Positions 54,428-63,682 of a stretch of 64,000 nt of DNA are shown here, in pieces; position 1 is the stretch's first letter, and every line of letters begins with the position of its first letter. A program made the position numbers and the translations under genes. The stretch comes from Verrucomicrobiaceae bacterium (GTDB taxonomy: Bacteria; Verrucomicrobiota; Verrucomicrobiia; Verrucomicrobiales; Verrucomicrobiaceae): positions 62,001-126,000 of the forward strand of contig JADJPW010000007.1 of NCBI GenBank assembly GCA_016713035.1, read 5' to 3'. The notes beneath the pieces were generated by a model. It saw nothing but the letters and a program-made list of their open reading frames with translations. It was not told the origin of the DNA and searched no databases.

Positions 54428-55675
54428 ATGAAATACTGGCTCATCATTTTTGCTTGGTCCTTTACCCTCTGCCACGCGCAGAATGCCACCACGCAGAACA
54501 TCGAGCATGCCTGGGACATGGTATGGAGCCGTTTTTATCTGCCGCAGGTGCAGACCTTTGGTGATTACCTCAGCAGTTACGAGAAGGGCAAAGAGCAGGC
54601 GCATCTGCCGACGGCGGCGGAGGTGAAGCGGCAGTATCCGAACCCCTGCGGCTACAGCACGGGCATGGAAGACGGCGCGATCCTCGGTGGCGCCATGTTG
54701 AGCGTGTTGTGTGATCGCTTTGAGGTGACGAAGGATGCGTCGTTGCGCGAAAAGGCCGCAAACGTCTTCGCGGGGCTTCACCGCTGTGTCACTGTGCATG
54801 GCGTGAAGGGCTTTGTGGCGCGGAATGTGTGCCCGGAAGATGCTGCGAGCACCTACATCAATTCGTCTCGCGATCAGGTGACGCACTTCGTGCATGGGCT
54901 GTGGCAGTATTATCATAGCCCGCTGCCGGATGAGGCCACGAAGCAGCAAATCCGTGTCATTCTCGCTAATGTAGCCGAGCGCATGATCGAAACGGTAACG
55001 CCCGAAAACGATTTCGATTTTCTCCGCGCCGATGGCACGCGCTGTCCGCTGGGCATCTGTCGCATGTGGAATGTGCAGCCACATGAAGCCGCACGTCTGC
55101 CCATGATCTACGCCGCCGCGTGGGATGTGACGAAGAACGAGCGCTATCGCGTGCAATGGCGAAAGTATGCCGCCGAGGCCATCGCGCAGTCTGCGAACCC
55201 CGGCGAGAGCAAACCGGCCTATGCGCTGCTGCAGATGCAGTGCTCGCTGGAGCTTCTTCATGCCTTGGAGCCCGATTCAGCTCTCAAAGCGCAAATCCAC
55301 ACACACATGCTCCACGTCCGAGATCTGGCTGCGAAGCGCTTCACGAGCGTTTTGGCCCAAATCGCGAAAAGGAACCCTGAAGACATGCGCATGCTCGGTC
55401 CCGACTGGCGCACGGTGTCGGAGTGGAAGAACCAAAAAGGCTACCCCAACCCGCAGTGGGGCCCGTTTCGCGAGATCTGGCATCTCACTCGTGAAGCAGG
55501 CGAATCAGCACTCATTTTGATGATGATCGAATCGCCCAAACTCACTGCCGAACAAACCAACTCACTCCAAAACCTCATCCGCAGCTTCGATTACACGCAC
55601 AACGCGAGTTGCGGCCTCGTTTACCATCTTGCCGCGTATTGGAAGGCACGTCGGCATCAGCTTTTCACCCCATGA
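54428..55675 (+). CDS. Exported protein of unrecognised family, paralog 1
   Basis: 415 residues, signal peptide ends near LCHAQ. Mostly helical, suggesting an (alpha/alpha)-barrel like many glycan lyases or glycosidases, but no family identified. Shared with the next gene: an EDG motif (GYSTGMEDGAIL here; GWWSPIEDGPMF there), then a GF-[VI]-AR motif (VKGFVARNV / VPGFIARGI) and an SSRDQ-TH / SDDQTH segment. Cysteine pattern R.CPEDA and GTRCPLG. Start overlaps nothing; its stop overlaps the next start (ATGA). Secreted, likely polysaccharide-related. Confidence 0.75.
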   Translation: MKYWLIIFAWSFTLCHAQNATTQNIEHAWDMVWSRFYLPQVQTFGDYLSSYEKGKEQAHLPTAAEVKRQYPNPCGYSTGMEDGAILGGAMLSVLCDRFEVTKDASLREKAANVFAGLHRCVTVHGVKGFVARNVCPEDAASTYINSSRDQVTHFVHGLWQYYHSPLPDEATKQQIRVILANVAERMIETVTPENDFDFLRADGTRCPLGICRMWNVQPHEAARLPMIYAAAWDVTKNERYRVQWRKYAAEAIAQSANPGESKPAYALLQMQCSLELLHALEPDSALKAQIHTHMLHVRDLAAKRFTSVLAQIAKRNPEDMRMLGPDWRTVSEWKNQKGYPNPQWGPFREIWHLTREAGESALILMMIESPKLTAEQTNSLQNLIRSFDYTHNASCGLVYHLAAYWKARRHQLFTP

Positions 55676-56958
55676 TTTCTTCACGCTCCCTTTTGATCAC
55701 GCTCCTCTGCCTTGCACAGCTTCCCCAGGTGCTGGCCAGCGATGCGGCACCCTTCCACGCCACCGTGGCAGACGCCATCCAGCAGGCTCATGGTGAGCTG
55801 TGGGCGGATCGAGTGGACTCGCATGGCATCATTCGCGACTTCGTCGGCGATTTGCCCACGCCGGAGGATTGCTCGCTTGGGAAACCCAATGCCATCGGCT
55901 GGTGGAGCCCCATTGAGGATGGCCCCATGTTCACCGGCATCTACCTGCCCGCAGCCTGCGAGCGAGCACGCCGCAGCGGTGATGAAGCGGATCGTGCGAA
56001 GGCACGGCGACTGGCGCAGGGCCTCATCAAGTGCGCCTCCGTCTCCGACGTGCCTGGCTTCATCGCACGCGGCATCGGCACGGATGGACGCTGTCATTAT
56101 CCACTCGGCTCAGATGACCAGACGCATCCCTGGTTCCTCGGACTTCACGCCTACTGCATGAGCGATATTCCCACCGCAGCAGAGCGCCGCGAGATCATCG
56201 CGAAGATGCGCGAGGTGGCCGATGTGCTGGAGACCACGGGCTGGCGCTGCCCAGCCGACGGTGCTTTCAAAGGCGGCTTCCGTGGCTCCTATCGCGGTCA
56301 TCTGTTCCGCGATGCCGTGCGCTATCTGCATCTGCTCAAAGTCATGCACGAGGTGACTCAGGACAGCGTCTGGCAGGCTCGCTATGAAAAAGCCAGGGCC
56401 GAGCGGCCAACTGGCAGCGAGGAGACCCGTGTGCAGATTTGCGCCGAAGGCTACGCCCGCGACCATGAGGCCATCCCGCACATCGACGATCATCAGCAGT
56501 GGATCTACGTCGGCTCCCAGGCTGCGCTGGCCGCCCTAGTCGCCATGGAAAAAGACGACGCCATCCGCGCTCAATTCCGCAGCGGCCTCGATGCGAATGC
56601 TAAAGCCTCGCTCAAGGCACTCGAAGTCCACCGCGAGTTCGACAACAAGGACACCAAGGTCTTTGGCCACGCCGACTGGCGTTCCGTCTTCACCACCTGG
56701 TTCCCCCAGCCCACACAGGCCGAGGCTGAGCGCCTCTCACGCATCTCTGACAAGACCCGCCGAGGCGAGCGCAAGTCCTACGAGCAGCGCCTCATGCAAA
56801 ACCCGCTCGCCGCTGCTGCCCTCGCCGCACTGGCTGGAGAAAGCGGAAATCGCGAGGCCATCGAGAGCACGTTTCTTCACTACGATTACTCCAAGGTCCA
56901 CATGTCCACATTCTTCTTTGCCGAATGCGCCTGGTATGCGCTGCCGCTGGTGAAGTGA
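55672..56958 (+). CDS. Exported protein of unrecognised family, paralog 2
   Basis: 428 residues from ATG 55672, which overlaps the previous stop. Signal peptide to about QVLAS. Homologous throughout its N-terminal ~250 residues to paralog 1 (EDG, GFIARG, SDDQTH, then a ~25-residue spaced SDIPTAAERREI helix corresponding to SPLPDEATKQQI). C-terminal region differs. Helical repeat content fits an (alpha/alpha) toroid. Coupled duplicate; a heteromeric or sequential function is inferred. A terminator follows. Confidence 0.75.
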   Translation: MISSRSLLITLLCLAQLPQVLASDAAPFHATVADAIQQAHGELWADRVDSHGIIRDFVGDLPTPEDCSLGKPNAIGWWSPIEDGPMFTGIYLPAACERARRSGDEADRAKARRLAQGLIKCASVSDVPGFIARGIGTDGRCHYPLGSDDQTHPWFLGLHAYCMSDIPTAAERREIIAKMREVADVLETTGWRCPADGAFKGGFRGSYRGHLFRDAVRYLHLLKVMHEVTQDSVWQARYEKARAERPTGSEETRVQICAEGYARDHEAIPHIDDHQQWIYVGSQAALAALVAMEKDDAIRAQFRSGLDANAKASLKALEVHREFDNKDTKVFGHADWRSVFTTWFPQPTQAEAERLSRISDKTRRGERKSYEQRLMQNPLAAAALAALAGESGNREAIESTFLHYDYSKVHMSTFFFAECAWYALPLVK

Positions 56959-56991
56959 GCCACTCAACTAGACCAAGTCTATCTGATCATC

Positions 56992-57027
56992 AAAGTGGGG
57001 CTGAAACCGCTGCTCCACTTTTTCTTT
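56992..57027 (+). terminator. Intrinsic terminator after the paralog pair
   Basis: AAAGTGGGGC (56992-57001) pairs 9 of 10 with GCTCCACTTT (57012-57021), loop TGAAACCGCT, followed by a T-rich run TTTTCTTT. It ends the upstream transcript and separates the sulfatase as its own unit; it sits inside an ORF extension of the sulfatase, supporting the later start. Confidence 0.72.
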
Positions 57028-57039
57028 CCAAACCTCATC

Positions 57040-58455
57040 ATGAAACACCTCCTGCTTTTCCTCATCGCCTGCGCCTCGCCGCTCGTGGCGGCGCATAGAC
57101 CGAACGTGCTCTTCATCATCTCGGACGATCTCACCTCCACGGCGCTTGGTTGTTATGGGAACAGGGTTTGTAAGACACCGAACATCGACCGTCTGGCTGC
57201 ACGCGGGATGAGGTTCACGCGGGCGCATTGCCAGGGCACGTATTGTGGGCCTTCGCGGGCCTCGTTCCTCACAGGTTATTATCCTCATGCGACGGGCGTG
57301 CAGGGCTACAACAGCCCCCGTGCGAACATCGGCGATCGAGCGACCTGGCCCCAGCATTTCAAGAATGCGGGTTACTACTCTGCCCGCGTGAGCAAGATCT
57401 ACCACATGGGTGTGCCCATCGGCATCGAGGAAGGCAGTGATGGTGCTGACGATCCTCTGTCCTGGACGGAGCGCTTCAACAGCCAAGGTCCGGAGTGGAA
57501 GGCAGCAGGCATCGGTGAGACTTTGGAAAGGAACGCTGATGGCAAAAAACCCGTCATGGGTGGCAATACCTTCGTCATCGTGGCTGCGGATGGTGATGAC
57601 ATGGTTCACTCGGATGGCAAGACCGCCACAAAAGCCTGTGAACTCATCGACAAGCACGCGCAGCAGCCGTTTTTCCTCGCTGTCGGATTCGTGAGACCAC
57701 ATGTGCCCTTCGTGGCTCCGAAGAAGTATTTTGATCTCTATCCCTGGGACCAGATGACCCTGCCGGAGAAGGTGGCGGGTGACTGGGACGACATCCCCAA
57801 GCCCGGCATCAACTACAAGACCAGCGTGAACATGCAGATGGATGTCACGCGACAGAAAAAGGCCGTCTCCGGCTACTACGCCAGCGTGAGCTACATGGAT
57901 GCGCAAGTGGGCAAGGTGCTCGACGCTCTCGAAAAATCAGGTCAGGCCGATAACACGATCATCATCTTCACCAGCGACCACGGCTACCACCTCGGCGAGC
58001 ATGACTTCTGGGCCAAGGTAAGCCTGCGTGACGAGTCCGTCCGCGTGCCACTCATCATCAGCGTCCCAGGCAAGAAGCCCGGCGTCAGCGACTCTCTCGT
58101 CGAGCTGCTCGATCTCTATCCCACCACGACCAGCCTCTGCGGCCTCGAAATCCCTGCACGACTACAAGGCAAGAACATCAGCGCCATTCTCGACGATCCG
58201 CAGGCGAAGGTCCACGAAACCGTCTTCAGTGTCGCTGGCACGAGCAAGGGCTACATGCTCCGCGATGATCGCTGGGTCTTCATTCAATACGACGAGGACG
58301 CCTCCAAGGGCATCGAACTTTTCGACATGAAAACCGATCCACGTCAGCTCACCAACCTAGCCTCATTCCCGGATCACGCCTCCCGCGTCGAAGAATGGAA
58401 AGCCAAAGTCACCGCCAAGCTCACCGCTGTGCGCACGAATGATCTGGGCAAGTGA
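57040..58455 (+). CDS. Secreted sulfatase (iduronate-2-sulfatase-like)
   Basis: 471 residues from ATG 57040. Signal peptide ends near PLVAA. Metal-binding Asps in LFIISDD (about 29-30), the formylglycine site C69-G-P-S-R73 in TYCGPSRASFLTG (type I sulfatase consensus CxPSR), and FTSDHGYHLGEHDFW are intact. The cysteine needs an FGE/anSME to be activated; none is in the window. Acts on sulfated glycan; substrate class is inferred from similarity to IdsA-type enzymes, not proven. Confidence 0.93.
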   Translation: MKHLLLFLIACASPLVAAHRPNVLFIISDDLTSTALGCYGNRVCKTPNIDRLAARGMRFTRAHCQGTYCGPSRASFLTGYYPHATGVQGYNSPRANIGDRATWPQHFKNAGYYSARVSKIYHMGVPIGIEEGSDGADDPLSWTERFNSQGPEWKAAGIGETLERNADGKKPVMGGNTFVIVAADGDDMVHSDGKTATKACELIDKHAQQPFFLAVGFVRPHVPFVAPKKYFDLYPWDQMTLPEKVAGDWDDIPKPGINYKTSVNMQMDVTRQKKAVSGYYASVSYMDAQVGKVLDALEKSGQADNTIIIFTSDHGYHLGEHDFWAKVSLRDESVRVPLIISVPGKKPGVSDSLVELLDLYPTTTSLCGLEIPARLQGKNISAILDDPQAKVHETVFSVAGTSKGYMLRDDRWVFIQYDEDASKGIELFDMKTDPRQLTNLASFPDHASRVEEWKAKVTAKLTAVRTNDLGK

Positions 58456-58489
58456 CGTGCATTTGGCCGTAGTTAGGCGAGCACGTCGC

Positions 58490-60328
58490 TCACTTCTTCT
58501 GCCAACGTGAGGTGATTGTCTCCACATACTCCTGCTGCCACTTGGCGACATCTTCTGCGGTGACGGCAGGAGCACTTGGATCACTGATTTGCGCCTTCAC
58601 ATGACGAAGGATGATCCCGTGCGGATCGGGTGTTTTCGCAGCGGAGCGAATGCGAACATAACTCACACCATTGAGCGTGCGTGCATGCAGCGGGAGTTTG
58701 GAGATGAGCTTCTCATCGAGGCGATACTCGCACTCGCCGCGTCCGAGGTCCCAGCGCAGAGAAAGCGTGTGCCAGGTGTCCGGTTGGGTGTTCTCAGGAG
58801 TCACACGAGCCTGAAACACCGCAGCGTCTTCGCCGAGTGTATTCGAGGGATCAAAGAAGCGATCGTTGAGCGAAATGGTCGCGCCTTGCGAGCCTGCGGG
58901 AAGGCGGATGCGGGCGGTGAGTTCACCGCGCCAGCCGTTGGGGAAGTTCCACAAAGCGGTGTCGGGCTCGCTGGGGGCATCGGAAGATGCTGCATGGCGA
59001 ACATGCAGGCTGCGGGTGTCTTTTTCGCCGGGTGTTTCGATGAGTTCGCAGCCGATGCGACGCGCCCTCCACCAGCGCTTCGCGGGGCCGATGTGCTGAT
59101 ACACGCTCCACTGTGCGAGGCCGTCGTGGAAGTCGCACTCGGCACTGGTGGCGGTGATCCAATCGGGATCAACGAGGATGGGATTGCGTCCGCCTTTGCC
59201 CTGACCGGCGAGGACGACGATTTGACCTTCCTCGGTAAAAGCCGCGAGCGGATAGGCCGTGCCGCGATCACCGGAGGCATTGGGATTGTCATTGCGACGA
59301 TGATCCAGATAGATTTCGATAAATCCCTGCCATGTGCGGCCTTCATCGGATGAGATAGCAATGTGCAGCGCATCGCGTCCGCCATACACACCCACGCCAT
59401 CGTGCTTTGGCGGCAGTTCGCAGTTGTTCCAGGTCAACACGAGACGCCCATCGCGATGCCGCAGCAGGTTCGCAGGCCCGGTCGAGGTGCGGAAGCGTGA
59501 TGGAGCAGCGGCGGACCAGGTGATGCCGTTGTCCTTGGAAATCGACTCATAAAGGCAACCTGCCTGCGTGCGCATCAGCATCCAGATCGAACCATCGCGC
59601 CGTTCCTCAAAACAAGGCTCGCAGGCTCCTTCGTTCGAGCCGTTGTAGCCTTCGTAGCAGGGCGAGGTGAGCTTTGAAGCACTGAGTTGCCAACTCGCGC
59701 CGCCATCGTCGGAGTACTCGATCACCGTCTCGTGGCGCCCGGTGGGCGGCACGGCCTTTCCAAAAGGACGATAGCTGCCATGCGGCACGAGCAGGCGACC
59801 GCTCGCGAGGCGCTGATACTCCATCTGCGAGCCATTGTAGCCACGCCAGGTGCGTATCGGCGCTGAAACCTCCATCGCATTTCCCTGCCGATACCACACA
59901 TCCAAATAGAGCGGCAGCCCGATGCGTGCCGCGTCCTCTTTGCTGTGGCGTTCCGACTTCACCACAATACTGCGCACCGTGCCATCGGCGGCGAGCAAGG
60001 TCTGCGCATTGTTGAGGATGCCGCTTTCGATCAGTGGCTTCGATTTGGCGATGCTCTCAGGCAACGCAGGCCGCAGCGTGTGCTTCACGCCTTTCGCATC
60101 CGACAGGCTCAACGGCTCCGAGCTGGGTGCGTAGGGATTATAGAAGCAAAAACTGCCGTCCTCGCGGCGCATGATGGCATAACCCGACCGCGTGCCGCTC
60201 GGTGCCGTGGCATCGTGGCCGGCATCTTCGAGGAAAAGCATGTGTGGTGGCTCAGCAGCGTCGGAAAGACTACTGAAAAGGCACAACGCCAGCATGGCAT
60301 GTAGAAGGTAGAGGGGCATGATTGGCAT
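58490..60328 (-). CDS. Secreted sialidase-like (BNR propeller) protein with lectin-like C-terminus
   Basis: About 612 residues from ATG 60328 (60319 also possible). Signal peptide ends near LSDAAEPP. Asp-box blades EYSDDGGASWQ, ISKDNGITWS and ISSDEGRTWQ, with FEERRDGSIWMLMRTQ as in sialidase superfamily. The C-terminal ~200 residues (FHDGLAQWSVYQH; LSLRWDLGRGECEYRLD) form a concanavalin/LamG-like domain. Runs opposite to and convergent with the sulfatase, and divergent from the SnoaL gene 66 bp away. Confidence 0.85.
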   Translation of the reverse strand: MPIMPLYLLHAMLALCLFSSLSDAAEPPHMLFLEDAGHDATAPSGTRSGYAIMRREDGSFCFYNPYAPSSEPLSLSDAKGVKHTLRPALPESIAKSKPLIESGILNNAQTLLAADGTVRSIVVKSERHSKEDAARIGLPLYLDVWYRQGNAMEVSAPIRTWRGYNGSQMEYQRLASGRLLVPHGSYRPFGKAVPPTGRHETVIEYSDDGGASWQLSASKLTSPCYEGYNGSNEGACEPCFEERRDGSIWMLMRTQAGCLYESISKDNGITWSAAAPSRFRTSTGPANLLRHRDGRLVLTWNNCELPPKHDGVGVYGGRDALHIAISSDEGRTWQGFIEIYLDHRRNDNPNASGDRGTAYPLAAFTEEGQIVVLAGQGKGGRNPILVDPDWITATSAECDFHDGLAQWSVYQHIGPAKRWWRARRIGCELIETPGEKDTRSLHVRHAASSDAPSEPDTALWNFPNGWRGELTARIRLPAGSQGATISLNDRFFDPSNTLGEDAAVFQARVTPENTQPDTWHTLSLRWDLGRGECEYRLDEKLISKLPLHARTLNGVSYVRIRSAAKTPDPHGIILRHVKAQISDPSAPAVTAEDVAKWQQEYVETITSRWQKK

Positions 60329-60393
60329 AGAGTCAGAAACGCGGCTGAATGTCGAGTCTGTGCCGGTCATCTGGGTCAAACCAACGCATCTCC

Positions 60394-60834
60394 ATGAAAA
60401 ATCTCCTCCTGATGTTCTTTGGCGGCTTATCCATCGTTACCATTGCCGCTGCTCCAACCGATATGAACCACGCCACCGCACTCTCCGCCTACGTCGAGGC
60501 TCTCAACACGCATTCGTGGGATCGAATCGCCCCGCATGTGGCGGAGGATGCCGTGTTCATTTTCACGGAGGATACCTTTGTCGGCAAAGCGGCGGCGAAG
60601 GGAGCATTCGAGAAGACTTTCAAGCTGATCGAAAACGAGGTATTCAGCCTTCACGACATCGTCTGGACGGTCGCCACCGAAGACGTGGCCGTCTGCCGCT
60701 ATGAGTTCCGCTGGAAGGGCCTCATCAGTGGTCAGGAATCCTCCGGCGGCGGTCGTGGCACCACGATCCTGCGCAAAGTCGATGGCCACTGGCTCATCGC
60801 CCACGAGCATCTGGGGCCTTATCCTCGAAAGTGA
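60394..60834 (+). CDS. Exported SnoaL/DUF4440-like (NTF2-fold) protein
   Basis: 146 residues from ATG 60394. Signal peptide to about residue 20 (TIAAAP). NTF2-like cone fold: ALSAYVEALNTHSWDRIAPHVAEDAVFIF, VFSLHDIVWTVATEDVAVCRYEFRW and TTILRKVDGHWLIAHEH are SnoaL/DUF4440 features. Could bind a small ligand; no catalytic residues claimed. Divergent from the sialidase-like gene; downstream is the Gfo/Idh/MocA gene. Confidence 0.85.
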   Translation: MKNLLLMFFGGLSIVTIAAAPTDMNHATALSAYVEALNTHSWDRIAPHVAEDAVFIFTEDTFVGKAAAKGAFEKTFKLIENEVFSLHDIVWTVATEDVAVCRYEFRWKGLISGQESSGGGRGTTILRKVDGHWLIAHEHLGPYPRK

Positions 60835-60899
60835 TGCCTATCTCACTGTGTTATCTCTTCTGGCCTCCAACTCAGATTTTCCCACTCGATTACTGAACC

Positions 60900-62339
60900 A
60901 TGCAAACATCCGACATCCCCTCTTCGCCCTCCCGTCGTCATTTCGTCAAACAAGCCGCTGCAGCGAGCTTGAGTTTCAATTTCCTCCCTGCCTACCTCAC
61001 TAGCGCTCGTGCGGCGGACAATCCGAAGCTGCCGCCGAGTCGGCGCATCAATCTGGGCTGCATCGGCATCGGTGGGCGTGCGGGCAGCGTCATTCCGGGA
61101 CTCACGGCAGATGGCAAGGCTACTCCGGTGGCCTTCACGGATGTGGATTTCATCACGGCGAAGAGTTTGGAGAAGAATTTGAAGGCGTTTCCCGATGTGA
61201 AGCGCTTCCAGGATTTCCGCGAAATGCTCGATAAGATGGGCAAAGACATCGACGCGGTCAGCGTGGTGACGCCGGATCACACGCACTTCGTCGCGGCGAT
61301 CAGCGCGATGGCGCTCGGCAAGCATGTGTATGTCGAGAAGCCGCTCACGCACACCTTTGAAGAGGCGGAGATCCTCATGCGGGCGGAGAAGAAGTTCAAA
61401 GTGGTCACGCAGATGGGCAACCAGGGCCACACCTCAGCGGGAGCGGAGCAGTTCAAGCAAATGCTCGCCGCAGGCATCGTGGATGACATCGTGAAGATCC
61501 AGGCATGGAAATCGCCCTCGCTGTGGTTCATGAATGCGGCGGAGCGTGCGCTGGTGAAAGGCTATCCGGCGAAAGAGCCAAAGCCCGAGTCGCTGAACTG
61601 GGATCTTTGGTGCGGGCCGCAAGAGGTGAAACCCTTCAGCAAGATGTATCACCCGTTTAACTGGCGCGGCTTCCATCTCTACGGCGGCGGCATGTTTGGC
61701 GACTGGGGTGCGCACATCATCGACTTTGCCCATCATCATCTGAAACTCGGCCTCCCCACGCGCATCACGCCGCTAGCGCTCGCCGATTACAACAAAATTA
61801 GCTACCCGCTCAGCTCGGACATCCGCTTCGAGTTCCCGGCTCGTGGCGAGAAACTACCTGCCGTGGAGCTTCACTGGAAAGCCGGTGGCGACATCAAATT
61901 CGACATCGAAGAGAAATACGGCGACCCAGGACCCGATGGCAAAGTGGTGATCCCGAACCCCGGCGGCGCTGGAACCCTGCTGCACCGTAAACAAGGCGAT
62001 TACCTCGTGCAGCGCGGCTCGCATGATCGTCATTCACTCCTGTATCCTCGGGCGAAGATGGTGGAGAACAAAGACGCGATGGGACTGCATCCCCTGGAGC
62101 TCAATCACCAGGACAGCTTCGTCAATGCCTGCATGGGCGAAGGCACAACCGAATCGCCCTTCAGCATCTCAGGATCTCTCACGCAGGTGCTGAATCTCGG
62201 CACCATCGCCGAGTATTTGAATGTGGATCTCCAGTTCGATCCGCAGACCAAGCGCTTCATCGGCAACGACGAAGCCAATGCTCGCCTCGCCGGCCCCGCA
62301 CCGCGTGCGGAGTGGGCGGATTGCTACAAGCTGGCGTAG
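60900..62339 (+). CDS. Tat-exported Gfo/Idh/MocA-family oxidoreductase
   Basis: 479 residues. Tat signal SPSRRHFVKQAAAASLSF. NAD(P)-binding GCIGIGGRAGS (about 54-64), EKPLTHT (E146, K147, P148) and a DWGAHIIDFAHHH segment (C-terminal domain active-site region) are conserved. The secreted, Tat-targeted subset (such as Alf/glycoside-modifying enzymes with tightly bound cofactor) is common in this phylum. Likely acts on sugars in the periplasm. Followed by a hairpin and a sialidase-like gene. Confidence 0.92.
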   Translation: MQTSDIPSSPSRRHFVKQAAAASLSFNFLPAYLTSARAADNPKLPPSRRINLGCIGIGGRAGSVIPGLTADGKATPVAFTDVDFITAKSLEKNLKAFPDVKRFQDFREMLDKMGKDIDAVSVVTPDHTHFVAAISAMALGKHVYVEKPLTHTFEEAEILMRAEKKFKVVTQMGNQGHTSAGAEQFKQMLAAGIVDDIVKIQAWKSPSLWFMNAAERALVKGYPAKEPKPESLNWDLWCGPQEVKPFSKMYHPFNWRGFHLYGGGMFGDWGAHIIDFAHHHLKLGLPTRITPLALADYNKISYPLSSDIRFEFPARGEKLPAVELHWKAGGDIKFDIEEKYGDPGPDGKVVIPNPGGAGTLLHRKQGDYLVQRGSHDRHSLLYPRAKMVENKDAMGLHPLELNHQDSFVNACMGEGTTESPFSISGSLTQVLNLGTIAEYLNVDLQFDPQTKRFIGNDEANARLAGPAPRAEWADCYKLA

Positions 62340-62354
62340 TTTACCGATGTCTTA

Positions 62355-62425
62355 GCCGCCAAGGAACACAAGGAGCGCAAGGCTGGATCAACAACATTTT
62401 TGCAACCTCTGCGCTCTTTGGCGGC
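62355..62425. repeat. Imperfect inverted repeat between the oxidoreductase and the sialidase-like gene
   Basis: GCCGCCAA (62355-62362) and GAGCGCA (62373-62379) pair with TGCGCTC (62410-62416) and TTGGCGGC (62418-62425), with an 11-nt bulge on the left. The units resemble dispersed purine-rich CGCCAAGGANCGCAAAG-type repeats seen in this phylum. Confidence 0.6.
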
Positions 62426-62444
62426 CAACCTATTGTCACACATC

Positions 62445-63596
62445 ATGAATCACCTCAGTCTGCTCATCGCGTCCGCATCGTTCGCGTCTCTGTCAGCTCT
62501 CGCTCAAGATGGAGCCAAGCTCGATGCGGGCGATCCGAAAGTCATCGCATCCGTGGTTCCGACATGGAAGCCTGCTTCGGCTGAGAACCTCATCGTCTAT
62601 AAGGAACCCGGTCGCTACGGCGGTTGGCCGGCGAATCAGGGGCTGTGGCAGTGGGGCGATGAGCTGGTCGTTGGTTTCACGGCCACCTATTACAAGGAGA
62701 CAACGACCGATCATCGCATTGACCGCACGAAGCCGAGCCATCGCGTCCAGGCTCGTAGTCTCGATGGTGGGAAGACATGGAAGGTCGAGGCGGATCAACC
62801 TTACTCAGATCGGAAGAACGAGCCCGAGGCCGTGGCGCTGAAGAAGCCGCTCGACTTCACCTCGGCTGATTTTGCGATGATGTTTCGCTTCAAAGGCCTG
62901 CATGTCGGCCCGTCGTGGTTCTATACGACACAGGACCGCTGCAAGACCTGGCAAGGGCCGTTCAAGTTCGATGTTGAAGGTGTGGACGGCATCTCCACTC
63001 GCACCGATTTGATACCGCTCGGGCCGCGTGAGTGCCTCATGTTCGGTAGCTGCGGCAAGAAGTCGGACAACAAAGAAGGCCGCGTCTTTTGTGCTCGCAC
63101 GACGGATGGAGGGCTGACATGGCAGCTCCAGGGCTACATCGGCGACGAGCCACCGAAGGGTGGTTTCGCCATCATGCCCAGCAGCGTGCGGACGAAGAGC
63201 GGTGCCTTGCTCACGACGCTGCGACGCGGCAAACCAGAATACAACATCGAGCTATGGCGCAGTGATGACCTCGGGAAGACGTGGTCCAAGGTCAGCGATG
63301 TAACTGGTAACATCGGCGGCAATCCACCCGCCACCGTTTTGCTCCCCGATGGCCGCCTCTGTGTGACCTACGGCCATCGCAGAAAGCCCACCGGCATCCG
63401 CGCACGCCTCAGCAGCGATGAGGGCAAGACGTGGACTCCCGAGATCGTCCTCCGCGACGACGGCTTCGATGGCGATCTGGGTTACCCGCGCACGCTTGTT
63501 CGGCCAGATGGTCGAGTGCTCACGGTTTACTACTTCAATGGCCCTCAAGGCTCCGACCGCGCAGTCGAAGCCACACTTTGGACCGCACCAAAATAG
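62445..63596 (+). CDS. Secreted sialidase-like (BNR propeller) protein
   Basis: 383 residues from ATG 62445. Signal peptide ends near LSALAQDG. Blades: ARSLDGGKTWKV, ARTTDGGLTWQL, WRSDDLGKTWSK and LSSDEGKTWTPE. FMMFRFKGL and TTLRRGKPEYN provide candidate arginines of the sialidase triad; by eye a full triad is not assignable. Third BNR protein of this window. Confidence 0.87.
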   Translation: MNHLSLLIASASFASLSALAQDGAKLDAGDPKVIASVVPTWKPASAENLIVYKEPGRYGGWPANQGLWQWGDELVVGFTATYYKETTTDHRIDRTKPSHRVQARSLDGGKTWKVEADQPYSDRKNEPEAVALKKPLDFTSADFAMMFRFKGLHVGPSWFYTTQDRCKTWQGPFKFDVEGVDGISTRTDLIPLGPRECLMFGSCGKKSDNKEGRVFCARTTDGGLTWQLQGYIGDEPPKGGFAIMPSSVRTKSGALLTTLRRGKPEYNIELWRSDDLGKTWSKVSDVTGNIGGNPPATVLLPDGRLCVTYGHRRKPTGIRARLSSDEGKTWTPEIVLRDDGFDGDLGYPRTLVRPDGRVLTVYYFNGPQGSDRAVEATLWTAPK

Positions 63597-63682
63597 CTAC
63601 GATTGGCAATCGAAGTCGAACTGCCTACGATCCACGACCCGCCACGCATCACCTCCAATCACGAACGCAATCACCTGCTCAC

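Noticed and set aside
53723..55261. 512-codon minus-strand ORF
   Set aside because: Overlaps the SGNH hydrolase and paralog 1, which carry signal peptides and motifs on the plus strand; no start signal or family pattern seen.
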